64,000 nucleotides of DNA from Sphingomonas bacterium (GCA_030149245.1 JASBRX010000015.1:56265-120264), one strand, 5' to 3'. Positions 1-9,533 are shown, counted from the stretch's first letter. Program-made: numbers and translations. The notes: a model not told the origin generated them from the sequence alone.

Positions 1-156
1 GACGGCCCCCACCCCTATCTGCACGTGCGGCGCGGGCTTGAGGCTTTGGTCGCGCGGCCGGTCTATTATGAGCTGGCGGCGCTGGCGCTGAACAATGGGT
101 CGAACCCGCCGGGGGTGTGGAGCAACGGCGCGTTTTTCGCGATGACCCCGGCATGA
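1..156 (+). CDS. DUF1285 family protein, 3' end only
   Basis: The reading frame is open from the first base and codes for 51 C-terminal residues ending in NGAFFAMTPA. The segment ALVARPVYYELAALAL followed by a conserved GVWSNGAFF-type ending resembles the C-terminus of DUF1285 proteins, small conserved proteobacterial proteins of unknown function. The start lies outside the window. The stop codon overlaps the start of the NUDIX gene by four bases (ATGA), so the two are probably translationally coupled. In alphaproteobacteria DUF1285 is often found beside this NUDIX gene and cca, as here. The family assignment comes from recall of the motif, not a search. Confidence 0.6.
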   Translation, partial: DGPHPYLHVRRGLEALVARPVYYELAALALNNGSNPPGVWSNGAFFAMTPA

Positions 157-755
157 CGCTGGCGGAGCGGTTGCGCGCCGCGCTCGATGCCGAGCATGAC
201 GATGCGCCGGAGCTGATCGTCGGCGATGTGCTGGACGAGGCGATCGCGGCGGATGGCGTGCCGATGCCGGCTGCGGTGCTGGTCGCGGTGACCGATCGCC
301 CCCGCCCCGGCCTGATCCTGACCCAGCGCACCGATACGCTGCGCCGCCATGCCGGGCAGGTCGCCTTTCCGGGCGGGCGGATTGACGCGGGTGACGCCGA
401 CGCGACCGCCGCCGCGCTGCGTGAGGCGTGCGAGGAAATCGGGCTGGCGCCGGATGCGGCGCAGGTCGTTGGCCTCGCCGATCGCTATCGCACCGTCACC
501 GGGTTCGAAGTGCAGCCGGTGGTCGCGGTGATCCCGCCCGATCTAGTGCTGACGCCGCAGCCGGGCGAGGTGGCCGCGATCTTTGAAGCGCCGCTCGACT
601 ATGTGCTCGATCCCGCCAATCAGCTGCAATCCAGCGTGGAGTGGCAGGGGCGCGACCGGCATTATTTCGAGATATTGTGGCAGGACTTTCGGATCTGGGG
701 CGCGACGGCGGCGATGCTGGTCAATCTGTCGCGGCGGCTCAAATGGACAGCGTGA
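153..755 (+). CDS. NUDIX hydrolase, CoA pyrophosphatase type
   Basis: This 200-residue protein carries a complete NUDIX box, GGRIDAGDADATAAALREAC followed by EEIGL (about residues 73-97), which binds the metal ions and hydrolyses a pyrophosphate bond. Just before it, TQRTDTLRRHAGQVAFPGG matches the UPF0035 signature of CoA pyrophosphatases (NudL-like), so the likely reaction is cleavage of CoA or oxidised CoA to phosphopantetheine and adenosine 3',5'-bisphosphate in the cytoplasm. The ATG at 153 is preferred over an upstream in-frame start because it overlaps the previous stop codon as ATGA and leaves the usual family length. Its own stop lies 13 bases inside the cca reading frame, so DUF1285, NUDIX and cca look like one operon. 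Confidence 0.85.
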   Translation: MTLAERLRAALDAEHDDAPELIVGDVLDEAIAADGVPMPAAVLVAVTDRPRPGLILTQRTDTLRRHAGQVAFPGGRIDAGDADATAAALREACEEIGLAPDAAQVVGLADRYRTVTGFEVQPVVAVIPPDLVLTPQPGEVAAIFEAPLDYVLDPANQLQSSVEWQGRDRHYFEILWQDFRIWGATAAMLVNLSRRLKWTA

Positions 756-1948
756 AGCTCCCCGATGCGCCGTGGCGGCACTGGCCGGGGCTGGACCGGC
801 TGACCGCTGCGCTGGGGCCGGGCAATGCCCGCGTGGTCGGCGGCGCGGTGCGCGATACGCTACTCGGCATCCCCGTGTCGGACGTGGACATCGCCACGCC
901 GCTCGACCCGCAGGACGTGATCGAGCGGCTGGAGCGCGCGGAGATCAAGGTCATTCCGACCGGCCTTGCCCATGGCACGGTGACCGCGGTGAGCAGCGGG
1001 ACGGTGGTCGAGGTGACGACGCTGCGCCGCGACCTCGAAACCGATGGCCGCCACGCCACCGTCGCATTCACCGACGACTGGAAGGAAGACGCGGCGCGCC
1101 GCGATTTCACGATCAACGCGCTCTACGCTGATCCGGCGACTGGCGAAGTGTTCGATTATTTCGACGGCCTTGCCGATCTGGAGGCGCGGCATGTGCGCTT
1201 CATCGGCGATCCGCTGCTCCGCATCGCCGAGGATCATCTGCGCATCCTGCGCTTCTTCCGCTTCCTTGCGCGCTTCGGCGACGCCCCCGACCCCGCATCG
1301 CTCGACGCCTGCACCGCGCGCGCCAACGACCTGATGGCCTTGTCGCGCGAACGTATCGCCGACGAGCTGCTCAAGCTGGTGGTGGCAAAAGACGCGGTGC
1401 GGGTGATCGCGCTGATGCTGGAGCGCGGGATTTTCCGCCCGGTCATCCCGGAAATCGTTGCGGTAGAACGACTTGCGCGGGTCGCGGCGCTGGAAACGGA
1501 AGCAGGTCTGGAGCCGGACCCGATCCGCCGCCTCGCCGCGCTGCTGCCCGCCGATGCAGCTGTCGCCGAATCGGTTGGAGCCCGACTCAAACTCTCCAAC
1601 GTTCAGCGCAAGCGCCTGATCGCGGCGACCGAGGCCGAGCTGTTCGGCACCCCGCGCGCCGCCGCCTATCGGCTGGGCCGGGACGAGGCGATCGACCGAT
1701 TGTTCCTGTTCGATCGCCCGACCGCTGTGGCAGACGCACGCGACCTCACGGGATGGGAGATTCCCCGGCTGCCGATCAGCGGCGGCGCATTGATCCAGCG
1801 CGGCCTGTCAAAGGGTCCCGATGTCGCGCGCGCGTTGCGGGCCGTTGAGACTCAGTGGGTATCGGAGGACTTTCCCGGTGACGACCGGGTCGCGCAGATC
1901 GCCGACGCGGTGGCGGATCAGGCGTTGCGTTCGAGCAGCAGCGAATAG
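743..1948 (+). CDS. cca: CCA-adding tRNA nucleotidyltransferase
   Basis: This 401-residue class II nucleotidyltransferase adds or repairs the 3' CCA end of tRNAs. The head domain shows GGAVRDTLLG (about residues 33-42) followed by the metal-binding VSDVDIATPL, and then RRDFTINAL and the RIAEDHLRILRFFRFLARFG motif typical of the family. The C-terminal region is the alpha-helical RNA-binding part, without an obvious HD domain. The ATG at 743 is inside the NUDIX gene and gives the normal length; longer in-frame starts would lie deeper in that gene. The 3' end overlaps the convergent GGDEF-EAL gene by 31 bp. Confidence 0.93.
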   Translation: MDSVKLPDAPWRHWPGLDRLTAALGPGNARVVGGAVRDTLLGIPVSDVDIATPLDPQDVIERLERAEIKVIPTGLAHGTVTAVSSGTVVEVTTLRRDLETDGRHATVAFTDDWKEDAARRDFTINALYADPATGEVFDYFDGLADLEARHVRFIGDPLLRIAEDHLRILRFFRFLARFGDAPDPASLDACTARANDLMALSRERIADELLKLVVAKDAVRVIALMLERGIFRPVIPEIVAVERLARVAALETEAGLEPDPIRRLAALLPADAAVAESVGARLKLSNVQRKRLIAATEAELFGTPRAAAYRLGRDEAIDRLFLFDRPTAVADARDLTGWEIPRLPISGGALIQRGLSKGPDVARALRAVETQWVSEDFPGDDRVAQIADAVADQALRSSSSE

Positions 1949-3633
1949 GCCTGATCGATGCAGAGCGGGCGCGAATAGAGGAAGCCCTGCCCGTAATTGC
2001 AGCCGAGCGCCGCAAGTGTCTGGGCGAGTTCGTTGGTTTCGATCCCCTCCGCCGTGGTCTGCATCCCCAGCGCCTGAGCGAGGCTGAGGATCGCGCGGAC
2101 GATCGCCACTTTGTCGCGGTCGGCGAGCATGCCGGAGACGAAGCTGCGATCGATCTTGAGCACGTCGATCGGCAGCTTCTGCAGATAGGCAAGGTTGGAA
2201 TAGCCCGTTCCGAAATCGTCCATGGCCAGCGTGGTGCCGAGGTCCTTGAGCGCCTGCATCGTCTGGGCGATGCGGTCGGGATCGGTGACCAGTGCGCTTT
2301 CGGTGAGTTCGAGCGTGATCTTGCGGCCATCGACGCCATTGGCCTCTAGCGCGGCCTGAACCATCGGCGCGATCTGGTCGCGCTGCAGCTGGATCGCCGA
2401 AAGGTTGACCGCAACCTTGACCCCGCAATCACCGCCCGCGCGCGCGTCCCACACCGCCATCGCCCGCGCCGCTTCGTGCATTGCCCAGCGGCCGAGCGGA
2501 ACGATCAGCCCCGACTCCTCGGCGACCGGGATGAATTCGACCGGTGACAGCGCGATGCCGCTTTCGGTGGTCCAGCGCGCCAGCGCCTCGAACGACACGA
2601 TCTTGCCCGAGGCCAGGTCGCAGATCGGCTGGAAATTGAGGGCCAGCGCGCCATTGTCGATCGCACGGCGCAGCTCGGTCTCGATGCTGAACTCCTGCCG
2701 CACCACGTCGAATGCGCGGGTCTGATAGACTTCGGTGCGGCCCGATTTCTTGGCGCGCTTCATCGCAAATTGTGCGTGGCGAATCAGCTCTTCGGCATCG
2801 CCGCGCTCGCCTTCACCGATCGCGATGCCGATCGCGCAATCGACGCGGATCTCGAAATCGGACAGGCGGAACGGGCTCGTCAACGCGTTCTGAATGCGCT
2901 TGGCGACGTGCAGCGCGTCCTGCAGCCCCTCATCGAGCTCAAGCCGGATCGCGAATTCGTCGCCGCCAGTGCGCGCGAGCACGTCATGGCCGCGCAGCGC
3001 GCCCTTGACCCGACGCGCGACCGAGATCAGCAGCTCGTCGCCGGCCAAGCCGCCCATGCACGCGTTGATGCGGCTGAACCGGTCGAGATTGATGACCAGG
3101 ATCGCGAATCGCTCGATCCCGCCCTGCTCGATCTCTGCCTCCAGATCCTCGCCAAAGCCGGCGCGGTTGGGCAGGCCGGTGAGGCTGTCGGTCAGCATTT
3201 CGCGGCGCAGACTGCGCTGGGTACGCAGTTCGGAGGTATGGTCGATCAGCGTGACGAGACAGCGGCCATTGTCGCGGTCGGTGCTGCGCCGTGCGAAGCG
3301 GACGCGGAAGAAGCGTGCATCGACCGCATCGCCCAATTCCCAGTCGAACTCGCAATCATTGGTGTCCGAATCGAGGAAATTGCCGATTCGCGCGCCCAGC
3401 TGGCGAATCACCGGCGACAGATCCGCGGTGGTGCCAAGTCCGGCGAGTCGGAAGGGCCGATTGACCGATTCGAAGACGAGGCCGTGCGCGCCGCGTTCGA
3501 CCACTGCCGCAGGAATCGGCAGCAAATTCAGGGTTTGCGCGGTGCTGGACGGGCCGAGGACGCGCGGATCCGGCCCCGTCAAGGGGACGGGCACGGGGAC
3601 TGGCTTGTCCTTCCGGCGGCGCGATAACAACAT
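1918..3633 (-). CDS. Diguanylate cyclase/phosphodiesterase (GGDEF-EAL)
   Basis: The 571-residue protein has an N-terminal PAS-like sensory region (about residues 30-150), a GGDEF domain with an intact ARTGGDEFAIRL active site (near residue 223), and an EAL domain with SFEALARW (near 348), NLSAIQL, ELTES, the metal-binding DDFGTGYSNLAYL and AEGIET. Both active sites look intact, so it may both make and break cyclic di-GMP. No convincing transmembrane segment is seen, so it is probably cytoplasmic. The ATG at 3633 is chosen over a TTG two codons upstream. The 3' end overlaps that of cca on the other strand. Which activity dominates cannot be told from sequence. Confidence 0.9.
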   Translation of the reverse strand: MLLSRRRKDKPVPVPVPLTGPDPRVLGPSSTAQTLNLLPIPAAVVERGAHGLVFESVNRPFRLAGLGTTADLSPVIRQLGARIGNFLDSDTNDCEFDWELGDAVDARFFRVRFARRSTDRDNGRCLVTLIDHTSELRTQRSLRREMLTDSLTGLPNRAGFGEDLEAEIEQGGIERFAILVINLDRFSRINACMGGLAGDELLISVARRVKGALRGHDVLARTGGDEFAIRLELDEGLQDALHVAKRIQNALTSPFRLSDFEIRVDCAIGIAIGEGERGDAEELIRHAQFAMKRAKKSGRTEVYQTRAFDVVRQEFSIETELRRAIDNGALALNFQPICDLASGKIVSFEALARWTTESGIALSPVEFIPVAEESGLIVPLGRWAMHEAARAMAVWDARAGGDCGVKVAVNLSAIQLQRDQIAPMVQAALEANGVDGRKITLELTESALVTDPDRIAQTMQALKDLGTTLAMDDFGTGYSNLAYLQKLPIDVLKIDRSFVSGMLADRDKVAIVRAILSLAQALGMQTTAEGIETNELAQTLAALGCNYGQGFLYSRPLCIDQAYSLLLERNA

Positions 3634-3718
3634 CACCAAAGCGGGTTAGGGGCATTTGGTTAAGCGGTGCTGAAGACCCGCCGCTGTGACGCCCGCTGCC
3701 GGAAACGACTTGCCCTGA

Positions 3719-5965
3719 TTAGAAGCGGTTATCGCGGGGAAACCCGACCGGGGGCATCCGTCCCGCCGCCCCGCGCGCGGCGCGCCACGGGGCAAGGTCG
3801 GCCTCGGTTCGCGTCCGCCCCTGTTCCCCACCCATCCGCCAGCTCAAGCCCTCGGCAAAGCGGAACGTGACCGCGTCGGAGAGACCGCCATCGCGATAGC
3901 GCTGGAGCTGAACCCCCTGCCCGCGCGCCAGCTCGGCCAGTTCGGTCATCGGGAAGACGAGCAATTTGCGGTTGTCGCCGATCACCGCGACATAATCGTC
4001 CTCTGCCCCCACCGGGCGCACCAGCTTCAGCGTCGCGCCGGTGCGGGGGGTCACGACCTGCTTCCCCTTGCGCGTTTCCGCGACCACGTCCTCGGCCTTG
4101 ACCAGAAAACCGCGGCCGTCGGTGGCGGCGACCAGCAGCTTGGGCGCGACACTCGCCGGGAACAGGCCGACAATGCCGGTCCCGCCATCCAGATCGATCA
4201 TCAGCCGCACCGGCTCGCCAAAGCCGCGCCCGCCGGGCAGCTTGTCGGCGGCGAGCGTGTAGAAACGGCCATTTTCGGCGGCGAGCAGCAATTTGTCGGT
4301 CGTCTGCGCGTGGAAGGCGATGAACGGACCGTCGCCTTCCTTGAACTTCGCGGTCTCGGCGCTCGCCAGTTCGGCATGCCCCTTCAGCGCGCGGATCCAG
4401 CCGCGCTGCGACAGGATCACGGTAATCGGCTCACGCTCGATCATCGCCTCCAGCGGGATTTCGCGCGCGGGGGCGGCCTCCGCCACCACCGTCCGGCGCG
4501 CACCGAGCGCGGTTTGCGGGCCATAGCGGTCGCGCACCTTGGTCAGGTCGCGCTTCATCCGCGTGCGCTGGCGCGCCTCGCTCGACAATAGTGCCTGGAG
4601 CTCGGCCTGTTCCTTGGCCAGCGCCTCGCGCTCCTTGCGCAGCTCCATTTCCTCGAGCTTGCGCAGCGCGCGCAGCCGCATGTTGAGGATCGCCTCGGCC
4701 TGGCGGTCGGTCAGCTCGAACTCGGCCATCATCACCGGCTTGGGCTCATCCTCGGTGCGGATGATCGCGATCACCCGGTCGAGGTTGAGGAAGGCGATGA
4801 TATAGCCGTCGAGCAGCTCCATCCGGTCCGCGATCTTCTGCAACCGGTGTTCGCTGCGGCGGCGCAGGACGATGAACTGGTGATCGACCCAGGCGGCGAT
4901 CGCCTGTTTGAGGCTCATCACGCGCGGGGTGCGCGTGTGGTCGAGCACGTTGAGGTTGAGCGACACGCGCACCTCAAGGTCGGACAGGCGGAACAGGCTT
5001 TCGATCAGCGTGTCGGGATCGACGGTGCGCGCGCGCGGTTCCAGCACGATGCGGATTTCGGCATCCGATTCGTCGCGGACATCGGCGAGGATCGGCAGCT
5101 TCTTGTCGTTGATCAGCGCCGCGATCTGTTCGATCAGCTTGCCCTTTTGCACCCCGTACGGGATTTCGGTGACGACGATTTGCCAGGTGCCGCGCCCCTG
5201 ATCCTCCAGCGCCCATTTGGCGCGGACGCGGAAAGACCCGCGCCCGGTGGCATAGGAGTCGGCGATCGACGCCGGGCTGTCGACAACGATGCCGCCGGTG
5301 GGGAAGTCGGGCCCGCGGACATGTTCCAGCACCTGCGCGTCGCTGGCGTTGGGCTGATCGATCAGCAGGATCGCGGCGTCGATCAGCTCGGCGGCATTGT
5401 GCGGCGGGATGCTGGTCGCCATGCCGACCGCGATGCCGCTGGCACCATTGGCGAGCAGGTTCGGGAACAGGCCAGGGAACAGCTCGGGCTCATGATCCTC
5501 GCCATTATAGGTCGGGCGGAAATCGACCGAATCTTCGTCCAGCCCGTCCATCAGGTCGATCGCGACCTGGGTCAGCCGGGCTTCGGTGTAGCGATAGGCG
5601 GCGGCGTTATCGCCATCGATATTGCCGAAATTCCCCTGACCGTCGACCAACGGATACCGCAGCGCAAAGGTCTGGGCGAGGCGGACCATCGCGTCATAGA
5701 CCGACTGGTCGCCATGCGGGTGGTATTTGCCGATCACGTCGCCGACGACGCGTGCACATTTCTTGTACGCTTCGTTCGGGTTGAGCCGCAGGCCGCGCAT
5801 CGCCCAGAGCAGGCGGCGATGCACCGGCTTCAGCCCGTCGCGCACATCGGGGAGCGAGCGCGCGGTGATGGTCGACATCGCATACACAAGGTAGCGTTCG
5901 GACAGGGCGCTATCGAAGGGGGCGTCGACGATCGCGTTGAAGGGGTCGGTAAGGTCGGTGGCCAT
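3719..5965 (-). CDS. parC: DNA topoisomerase IV subunit A
   Basis: The 748-residue protein is the DNA-breaking subunit of topoisomerase IV, which decatenates daughter chromosomes together with ParE. It opens with [20 protein letters not shown], continues with [20 protein letters not shown], and has the catalytic tyrosine in [13 protein letters not shown] (about residue 130). The quinolone-pocket region [19 protein letters not shown] is also present. The C-terminal beta-propeller is of the short ParC type, and the total length fits ParC better than GyrA (usually over 850). An in-frame extension to 6040 exists but lacks similarity, so the ATG at 5965 is used. No promoter was identified. Confidence 0.95.
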   Translation of the reverse strand: MATDLTDPFNAIVDAPFDSALSERYLVYAMSTITARSLPDVRDGLKPVHRRLLWAMRGLRLNPNEAYKKCARVVGDVIGKYHPHGDQSVYDAMVRLAQTFALRYPLVDGQGNFGNIDGDNAAAYRYTEARLTQVAIDLMDGLDEDSVDFRPTYNGEDHEPELFPGLFPNLLANGASGIAVGMATSIPPHNAAELIDAAILLIDQPNASDAQVLEHVRGPDFPTGGIVVDSPASIADSYATGRGSFRVRAKWALEDQGRGTWQIVVTEIPYGVQKGKLIEQIAALINDKKLPILADVRDESDAEIRIVLEPRARTVDPDTLIESLFRLSDLEVRVSLNLNVLDHTRTPRVMSLKQAIAAWVDHQFIVLRRRSEHRLQKIADRMELLDGYIIAFLNLDRVIAIIRTEDEPKPVMMAEFELTDRQAEAILNMRLRALRKLEEMELRKEREALAKEQAELQALLSSEARQRTRMKRDLTKVRDRYGPQTALGARRTVVAEAAPAREIPLEAMIEREPITVILSQRGWIRALKGHAELASAETAKFKEGDGPFIAFHAQTTDKLLLAAENGRFYTLAADKLPGGRGFGEPVRLMIDLDGGTGIVGLFPASVAPKLLVAATDGRGFLVKAEDVVAETRKGKQVVTPRTGATLKLVRPVGAEDDYVAVIGDNRKLLVFPMTELAELARGQGVQLQRYRDGGLSDAVTFRFAEGLSWRMGGEQGRTRTEADLAPWRAARGAAGRMPPVGFPRDNRF

Positions 5966-6115
5966 CCCGATGGCGATAGCAACGCTGCCCCGCCGGGACA
6001 AATCAGAAACGCGGCGCAGGTGCGCTTCCCGATTCGGCACAGCGGCGCAGACTCGCCCTTCCGGCGGTTAACCATCTCGCCTATCGTTCCGGCCACGGAC
6101 CGCAGGGGGACTCGA

Positions 6116-6988
6116 ATGCGAATCGTGGCGGCATTGCTGGCAATCGTGGCGCTGGCCGGGTGCGAGAGCGCGCCCAAGAAGGATCAGGACAAGATCAGCA
6201 CCGAGGCCGTCGCCGCGCTGACCGCGACCGGCGGGGCGTTCGACTATCGCTATGCGTATAAGGTGCCGGGCAACCATGTGAAGGCGGTGGTCGAATCGCA
6301 TGCGGCCGGCTGCGACAAGCTCGGCCCGGCGCGGTGCCGCATCCTGTCGCTGCGCTATCGCGTGGACGAAGCGAACCGGATCGCGGCGACGCTGACCTTC
6401 CGCATCGACCCGTCGGTCGCGCGCAGTTTCGGCGAGGCCGCGACCAAGGTCGTGGTCGGCGGCGGCGGCGCGCTGGTCGAGACCGAGATTGCCGGTGCGG
6501 ATGCCACCGCTGGCGCGCGATCGAACGCGCTGGTTGGACGGCTGCGCGAACAGCTCGCCAATGCCAAGGCGAGCAACGATCCGATCCAGCAGGATCGCGC
6601 CCGCCGGTTGCAGACCGCGCTCGACGTGATCGCCGAATCGGAGGCCGATAGCGGCGAGACGATGGCGACCGCGCCGGTGCTGATCACCTATGCCTCCGGC
6701 ACGCCCGCACCGGGTCTGAACGGATCGGCGGATGCGAGCTTCCGCGACGCGGGGAACAAGCTGGTGACATCGGCTGCGGGAATCGCGCAGGTGCTGGCTT
6801 CGGTCGGCCCGTGGCTGTTGCTGATGGTCGTCGCGGTGCTGGTGCTGCGGCTGTTGATCCACGGCACGGGCGGCGCGCCCGCGCCGGCCACCGGTCAGGA
6901 CGAAGACGACGCCTATCGCGAGCCGGGCGAACCCGAACGGCGCAACGCGATCCAGCGCTGGTTCAACCGGGACGATAATCCGGGCTGA
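6116..6988 (+). CDS. DUF4349 domain lipoprotein
   Basis: The 290-residue protein starts MRIVAALLAIVALAGCES, a lipoprotein signal with lipobox LAGC, preceded by a purine-rich CAGGGGGA site. The central part (about residues 35-200) resembles DUF4349: YKVPGNHVKAVVESHAAGCD, then a helical stretch rich in Ala, Arg and Glu with RLREQLANAKASNDPIQQ that could form a coiled coil. A hydrophobic segment GPWLLLMVVAVLVLRLLI near residue 240 is a probable transmembrane helix, followed by a charged tail. The function is unknown. It is followed 106 bp later by a second DUF4349 gene. A very long open frame covers this region from 4847, but its upstream part is only antisense to parC. Confidence 0.75.
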   Translation: MRIVAALLAIVALAGCESAPKKDQDKISTEAVAALTATGGAFDYRYAYKVPGNHVKAVVESHAAGCDKLGPARCRILSLRYRVDEANRIAATLTFRIDPSVARSFGEAATKVVVGGGGALVETEIAGADATAGARSNALVGRLREQLANAKASNDPIQQDRARRLQTALDVIAESEADSGETMATAPVLITYASGTPAPGLNGSADASFRDAGNKLVTSAAGIAQVLASVGPWLLLMVVAVLVLRLLIHGTGGAPAPATGQDEDDAYREPGEPERRNAIQRWFNRDDNPG

Positions 6989-7094
6989 ATCCGCCACGTC
7001 AGATTGTGGCGGAAATGCGGCATTGTTTAATGCCCTCCAATGTGATGTATTATCATCGGCGCGGATGAAGCGCTGAATCACGGGAGGCATACCG

Positions 7095-7976
7095 ATGCGC
7101 CGAACCTTGTCGCGATCAACGCTGATACTGGCATTGGCCATGCTCGCCGCCTGCGGCCAACCGACCCAATCGGGCGTGGCTGAAGAGCAAATGGTTGCGC
7201 TCGACGCCGCTGAGCCAGCTGGAGGCAAACCCGCTGCCGAGCCCACTGCGGCGCCGATTGCCGTGACGCTGCCCCGCATCGCCTATATCTACCGCGTCGG
7301 CTATCGCCTGCCGGGCGACGCGATCCCTGCGCTGCAACAGGCGCATGTCGCGCTATGCGACCAGATGGGGCCCACGCGTTGCCAACTCGGCGGCTTGAAC
7401 CGCTCGGGCGGCGAGGCCGAATATGGCAATGGCACGCTCAAGCTCCGCGTCGAGAGCAAGAGCGCGCGCGCGTTTCTCGATTCGCTCAATAAAGCAGCAT
7501 CGGACAAAGGCGGTCGGCCCGTCGAAACGGCAATCGAGGCCGAAGACGTATCCAAGCAGATGGTCGATGCCGAGGTCCGCATCCGCCAGCGCGAGCTACT
7601 GGTCAGCCGCCTGACCGAAATCCTGCGCACGCGTCAGGGCAGCGTCGCCGATCTGGTCGCCGCCGAACGTGCCGTCGCCGAGGCACAGGAAGAGCTGGAT
7701 CAGGGCAAGGCGTGGCTCGCCGAACTCAAGGGACGGGTCGCCTTTTCGACGATCGAGGTCGGCTATAATGCGCAGGCTCCCGAAGCAGGCGGCTTTGGCG
7801 CGCAGCTGGGCGATACCTTCGCCGATTCGGGCAACCTGTTCCTGATCGGGCTACGCGGACTGCTCACCGTGCTGATCGTTCTGGCGCCATGGGGCCTGCT
7901 GTTCGGCCCCTTGATCTGGCTGACGTTGCGCTGGCGGCGACGGCGCCGGTCCGCCGCGACCGAGGCCAGCGATTGA
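7095..7976 (+). CDS. DUF4349 domain lipoprotein, paralogue
   Basis: The 293-residue protein begins MRRTLSRSTLILALAMLAACGQ, a lipoprotein signal with lipobox LAAC, behind a GGGAGG ribosome site. It follows the same plan as the preceding gene: YRVGYRLPGDAIPALQQAHVALCD matches the DUF4349 start, EAEDVSKQMVDAEVRIRQRELLVSRLTEILR and VADLVAAERAVAEAQEELDQ form a long probable coiled coil (about residues 150-210), and LFLIGLRGLLTVLIVLAPWGLLFGPLIWLTL near the C-terminus is membrane-spanning. The coiled coil is longer and better conserved here than in the neighbour. DUF4349 proteins have no established role. The pair looks like an old duplication. Confidence 0.8.
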   Translation: MRRTLSRSTLILALAMLAACGQPTQSGVAEEQMVALDAAEPAGGKPAAEPTAAPIAVTLPRIAYIYRVGYRLPGDAIPALQQAHVALCDQMGPTRCQLGGLNRSGGEAEYGNGTLKLRVESKSARAFLDSLNKAASDKGGRPVETAIEAEDVSKQMVDAEVRIRQRELLVSRLTEILRTRQGSVADLVAAERAVAEAQEELDQGKAWLAELKGRVAFSTIEVGYNAQAPEAGGFGAQLGDTFADSGNLFLIGLRGLLTVLIVLAPWGLLFGPLIWLTLRWRRRRRSAATEASD

Positions 7977-8072
7977 TTGCACCCCGGGTCGGCTTTCGAT
8001 ATAGGCCCGCCCTTACAGCCCCGGCGTCGCGCGACCGTGCCGCCGGGGCACCGCGTTTCTGAAGGACCCCCT

Positions 8073-8855
8073 ATGGCACGCCGCCGCCAGATCTATGAGG
8101 GCAAGGCCAAGATCCTCTACGAAGGCCCCGAACCCGGTACGCTGATCCAGTATTTCAAGGACGATGCGACCGCGTTCAACGCCCAGAAAAAGGGCACCAT
8201 CAACGGCAAGGGCGTGCTCAACAACCGTATTTCCGAGCATATCTTCACCCTGCTCGGCAATATCGGCATTCCGACGCACTTCATCCGCCGCCTCAACATG
8301 CGCGAGCAGCTGATCCGCCAGGTCGAGATCGTCCCGATCGAGGTGGTGGTGCGCAACGTCGTCGCCGGGTCGCTGGCCAAGAAGCTGGGGATCGAGGAAG
8401 GCACGCCGCTGCCGCGCACGATCATCGAATATTATTTCAAGGATGACGCGCTCGGCGACCCGCTGGTCACCGACGAGCATATCCTGTGCTTTGGTTGGGC
8501 CGCGCAGGAAGAGCTGCACGACATGGCCGACATGGCGATCCGCGTGAACGATTTCATGTCGGGGCTATTCGCCGGAATCGGCATCCGGCTGGTCGACTTC
8601 AAGCTCGAATTCGGGCGGATCTTCGACGAGAACGGCTATGCGCGCATCATCCTGGCGGATGAGATCAGCCCCGATGGCTGTCGCCTGTGGGACATGGCCA
8701 GCGGCGAAAAGCTCGACAAGGACCGGTTCCGCCGCGACCTGGGCGGCGAAGTCGAAGCCTATCAGGAGGTCGCACGCCGCCTGGGCCTGTTGCCCGAGGG
8801 CGCCGATTCGGCGGTGCTGGACCTGGAAACGCACCGCAAGAAGCGCGGGAAGTAA
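8073..8855 (+). CDS. purC: SAICAR synthetase (phosphoribosylaminoimidazole-succinocarboxamide synthase)
   Basis: The 260-residue enzyme joins CAIR and aspartate with ATP to form SAICAR in de novo purine synthesis. Typical motifs are [15 protein letters not shown] at the N-terminus, [60 protein letters not shown], and [34 protein letters not shown]. Length and order match PurC. The ATG at 8073 follows a GAAGGA ribosome site; the frame extends upstream but without similarity. purS and purQ follow on the same strand after a palindromic repeat and a small opposite-strand gene, so this is a loose purine cluster and not a tight operon. Confidence 0.96.
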   Translation: MARRRQIYEGKAKILYEGPEPGTLIQYFKDDATAFNAQKKGTINGKGVLNNRISEHIFTLLGNIGIPTHFIRRLNMREQLIRQVEIVPIEVVVRNVVAGSLAKKLGIEEGTPLPRTIIEYYFKDDALGDPLVTDEHILCFGWAAQEELHDMADMAIRVNDFMSGLFAGIGIRLVDFKLEFGRIFDENGYARIILADEISPDGCRLWDMASGEKLDKDRFRRDLGGEVEAYQEVARRLGLLPEGADSAVLDLETHRKKRGK

Positions 8856-8866
8856 GGTCCAAACAC

Positions 8867-8972
8867 GTCATCCCCGCGAAAGCGGGGACCCATCTCCAGG
8901 ACTTTCCACCCGCACAGCGGTTGTATCGAGAGGCCAGCGCACGAGATGGGTCCCCGCTTTCGCGGGGATGAC
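8867..8972. repeat. Palindromic intergenic repeat pair (REP-like)
   Basis: Two 30-base arms, 8867-8896 and 8943-8972, are exact reverse complements of each other. Each arm also contains a small hairpin, CCCCGC-GAAA-GCGGGG. The arms begin with GTCATCCCC, the hallmark of a palindromic repeat widespread in alphaproteobacterial genomes. It lies just after the purC stop and before a convergent gene, so it may act as a terminator or mRNA stabiliser. A related element occurs at 18421-18498. Confidence 0.85.
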
Positions 8973-8975
8973 AGT

Positions 8976-9004
8976 TAGATGTGGCGCGACTAGATGTGGC
9001 GCGA
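8976..9004. repeat. Short tandem duplication
   Basis: The 14-base unit TAGATGTGGCGCGA occurs twice, at 8976-8989 and 8991-9004, with a one-base spacer. It sits between the palindromic repeat and the stop codon of the next gene. It looks like a local slippage or duplication product with no visible function. Confidence 0.7.
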
Positions 9005-9007
9005 GGC

Positions 9008-9157
9008 TCAGCCCTTCGCCTTCAATCCCGCGATGATGCCGAAGATGAAGGAACAGATCAGCGCGATCTGAACCTGCCCGCTCGGGTCGCTCCACCCGAA
9101 ATACTCCCTGCCGAACGCCGCCAGCGCGACGAACAGGGCGATCGCCAGAAATGCCAT
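9008..9157 (-). CDS. Small hydrophobic membrane protein, 49 aa
   Basis: The predicted protein reads MAFLAIALFVALAAFGREYF at the start and VQIALICSFIFGIIAGLKAKG at the end, giving two likely transmembrane helices with a short connecting loop. A GGAGTGAAGG sequence lies upstream of the ATG. The frame continues further upstream but without hydrophobic pattern or plausible composition, so the short form is preferred. Function is unknown. It lies opposite to the purC and purS genes that flank it. Confidence 0.55.
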   Translation of the reverse strand: MAFLAIALFVALAAFGREYFGWSDPSGQVQIALICSFIFGIIAGLKAKG

Positions 9158-9246
9158 GACGCCTTCACTCCATGCCGGGCGCGCCTTCACGATGGCGACT
9201 TGGCAGCGCCGAGTGTCGCGCATGACGGTAAATGGGCGATGAAATC

Positions 9247-9275
9247 TTGAACCCGCGTGGCGTTCGGCCCATAGG
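9247..9275 (+). promoter_or_regulatory. Candidate sigma-70-type promoter for purSQ
   Basis: TTGAAC at 9247-9252 and CATAGG at 9270-9275 are separated by 17 bases and lie directly upstream of the purS ribosome site. The -10 box is only a moderate match, so this is a suggestion. Confidence 0.3.
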
Positions 9276-9302
9276 GCGCGGCACATCCCCGGAGGAAATC
9301 CC

Positions 9303-9533
9303 ATGAAGTTGCGCATCGTCGTCACCCTCAAGAACGGCGTGCTGGACCCGCAGGGCAAGGCGATCGAACACGCGCTGGGCTCGCTCGGCTTTGCGGGCGT
9401 CGGCGAAGCGCGCGTCGGCAAGCTGATCGAACTCGACGTTGCCGACGACACCAGCGACGCGGACATCGACGCGATGTGCCAGAAGCTGCTCGCGAACACG
9501 GTCATCGAAAACTACCGGGTGGAAAAGCAGTGA
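9303..9533 (+). CDS. purS: Phosphoribosylformylglycinamidine synthase subunit PurS
   Basis: This 76-residue protein is the small structural subunit of the three-part FGAM synthase (PurS-PurQ-PurL), which carries out the fourth step of purine synthesis. It shows the family pattern [20 protein letters not shown], then [24 protein letters not shown], and ends in [14 protein letters not shown] strong GGAGGAAA ribosome site precedes the ATG. The stop overlaps the purQ start by four bases (GTGA). purL is not in the neighbourhood. Confidence 0.95.
   Translation: MKLRIVVTLKNGVLDPQGKAIEHALGSLGFAGVGEARVGKLIELDVADDTSDADIDAMCQKLLANTVIENYRVEKQ

Noticed and set aside
4847..6115. Long plus-strand open frame opposite parC, continuous with the first DUF4349 gene
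   Set aside because: It is antisense to well-conserved parC codons, and its sequence has no domain; the DUF4349 gene has its own lipoprotein signal and start at 6116.
7977..8072. Riboswitch in the purC leader
   Set aside because: The leader is short and shows no purine-riboswitch core or clear terminator/antiterminator pair.
8867..8972. CRISPR array or IS end
   Set aside because: There are only two inverted, not direct, arms and no spacer series, transposase or target duplication.
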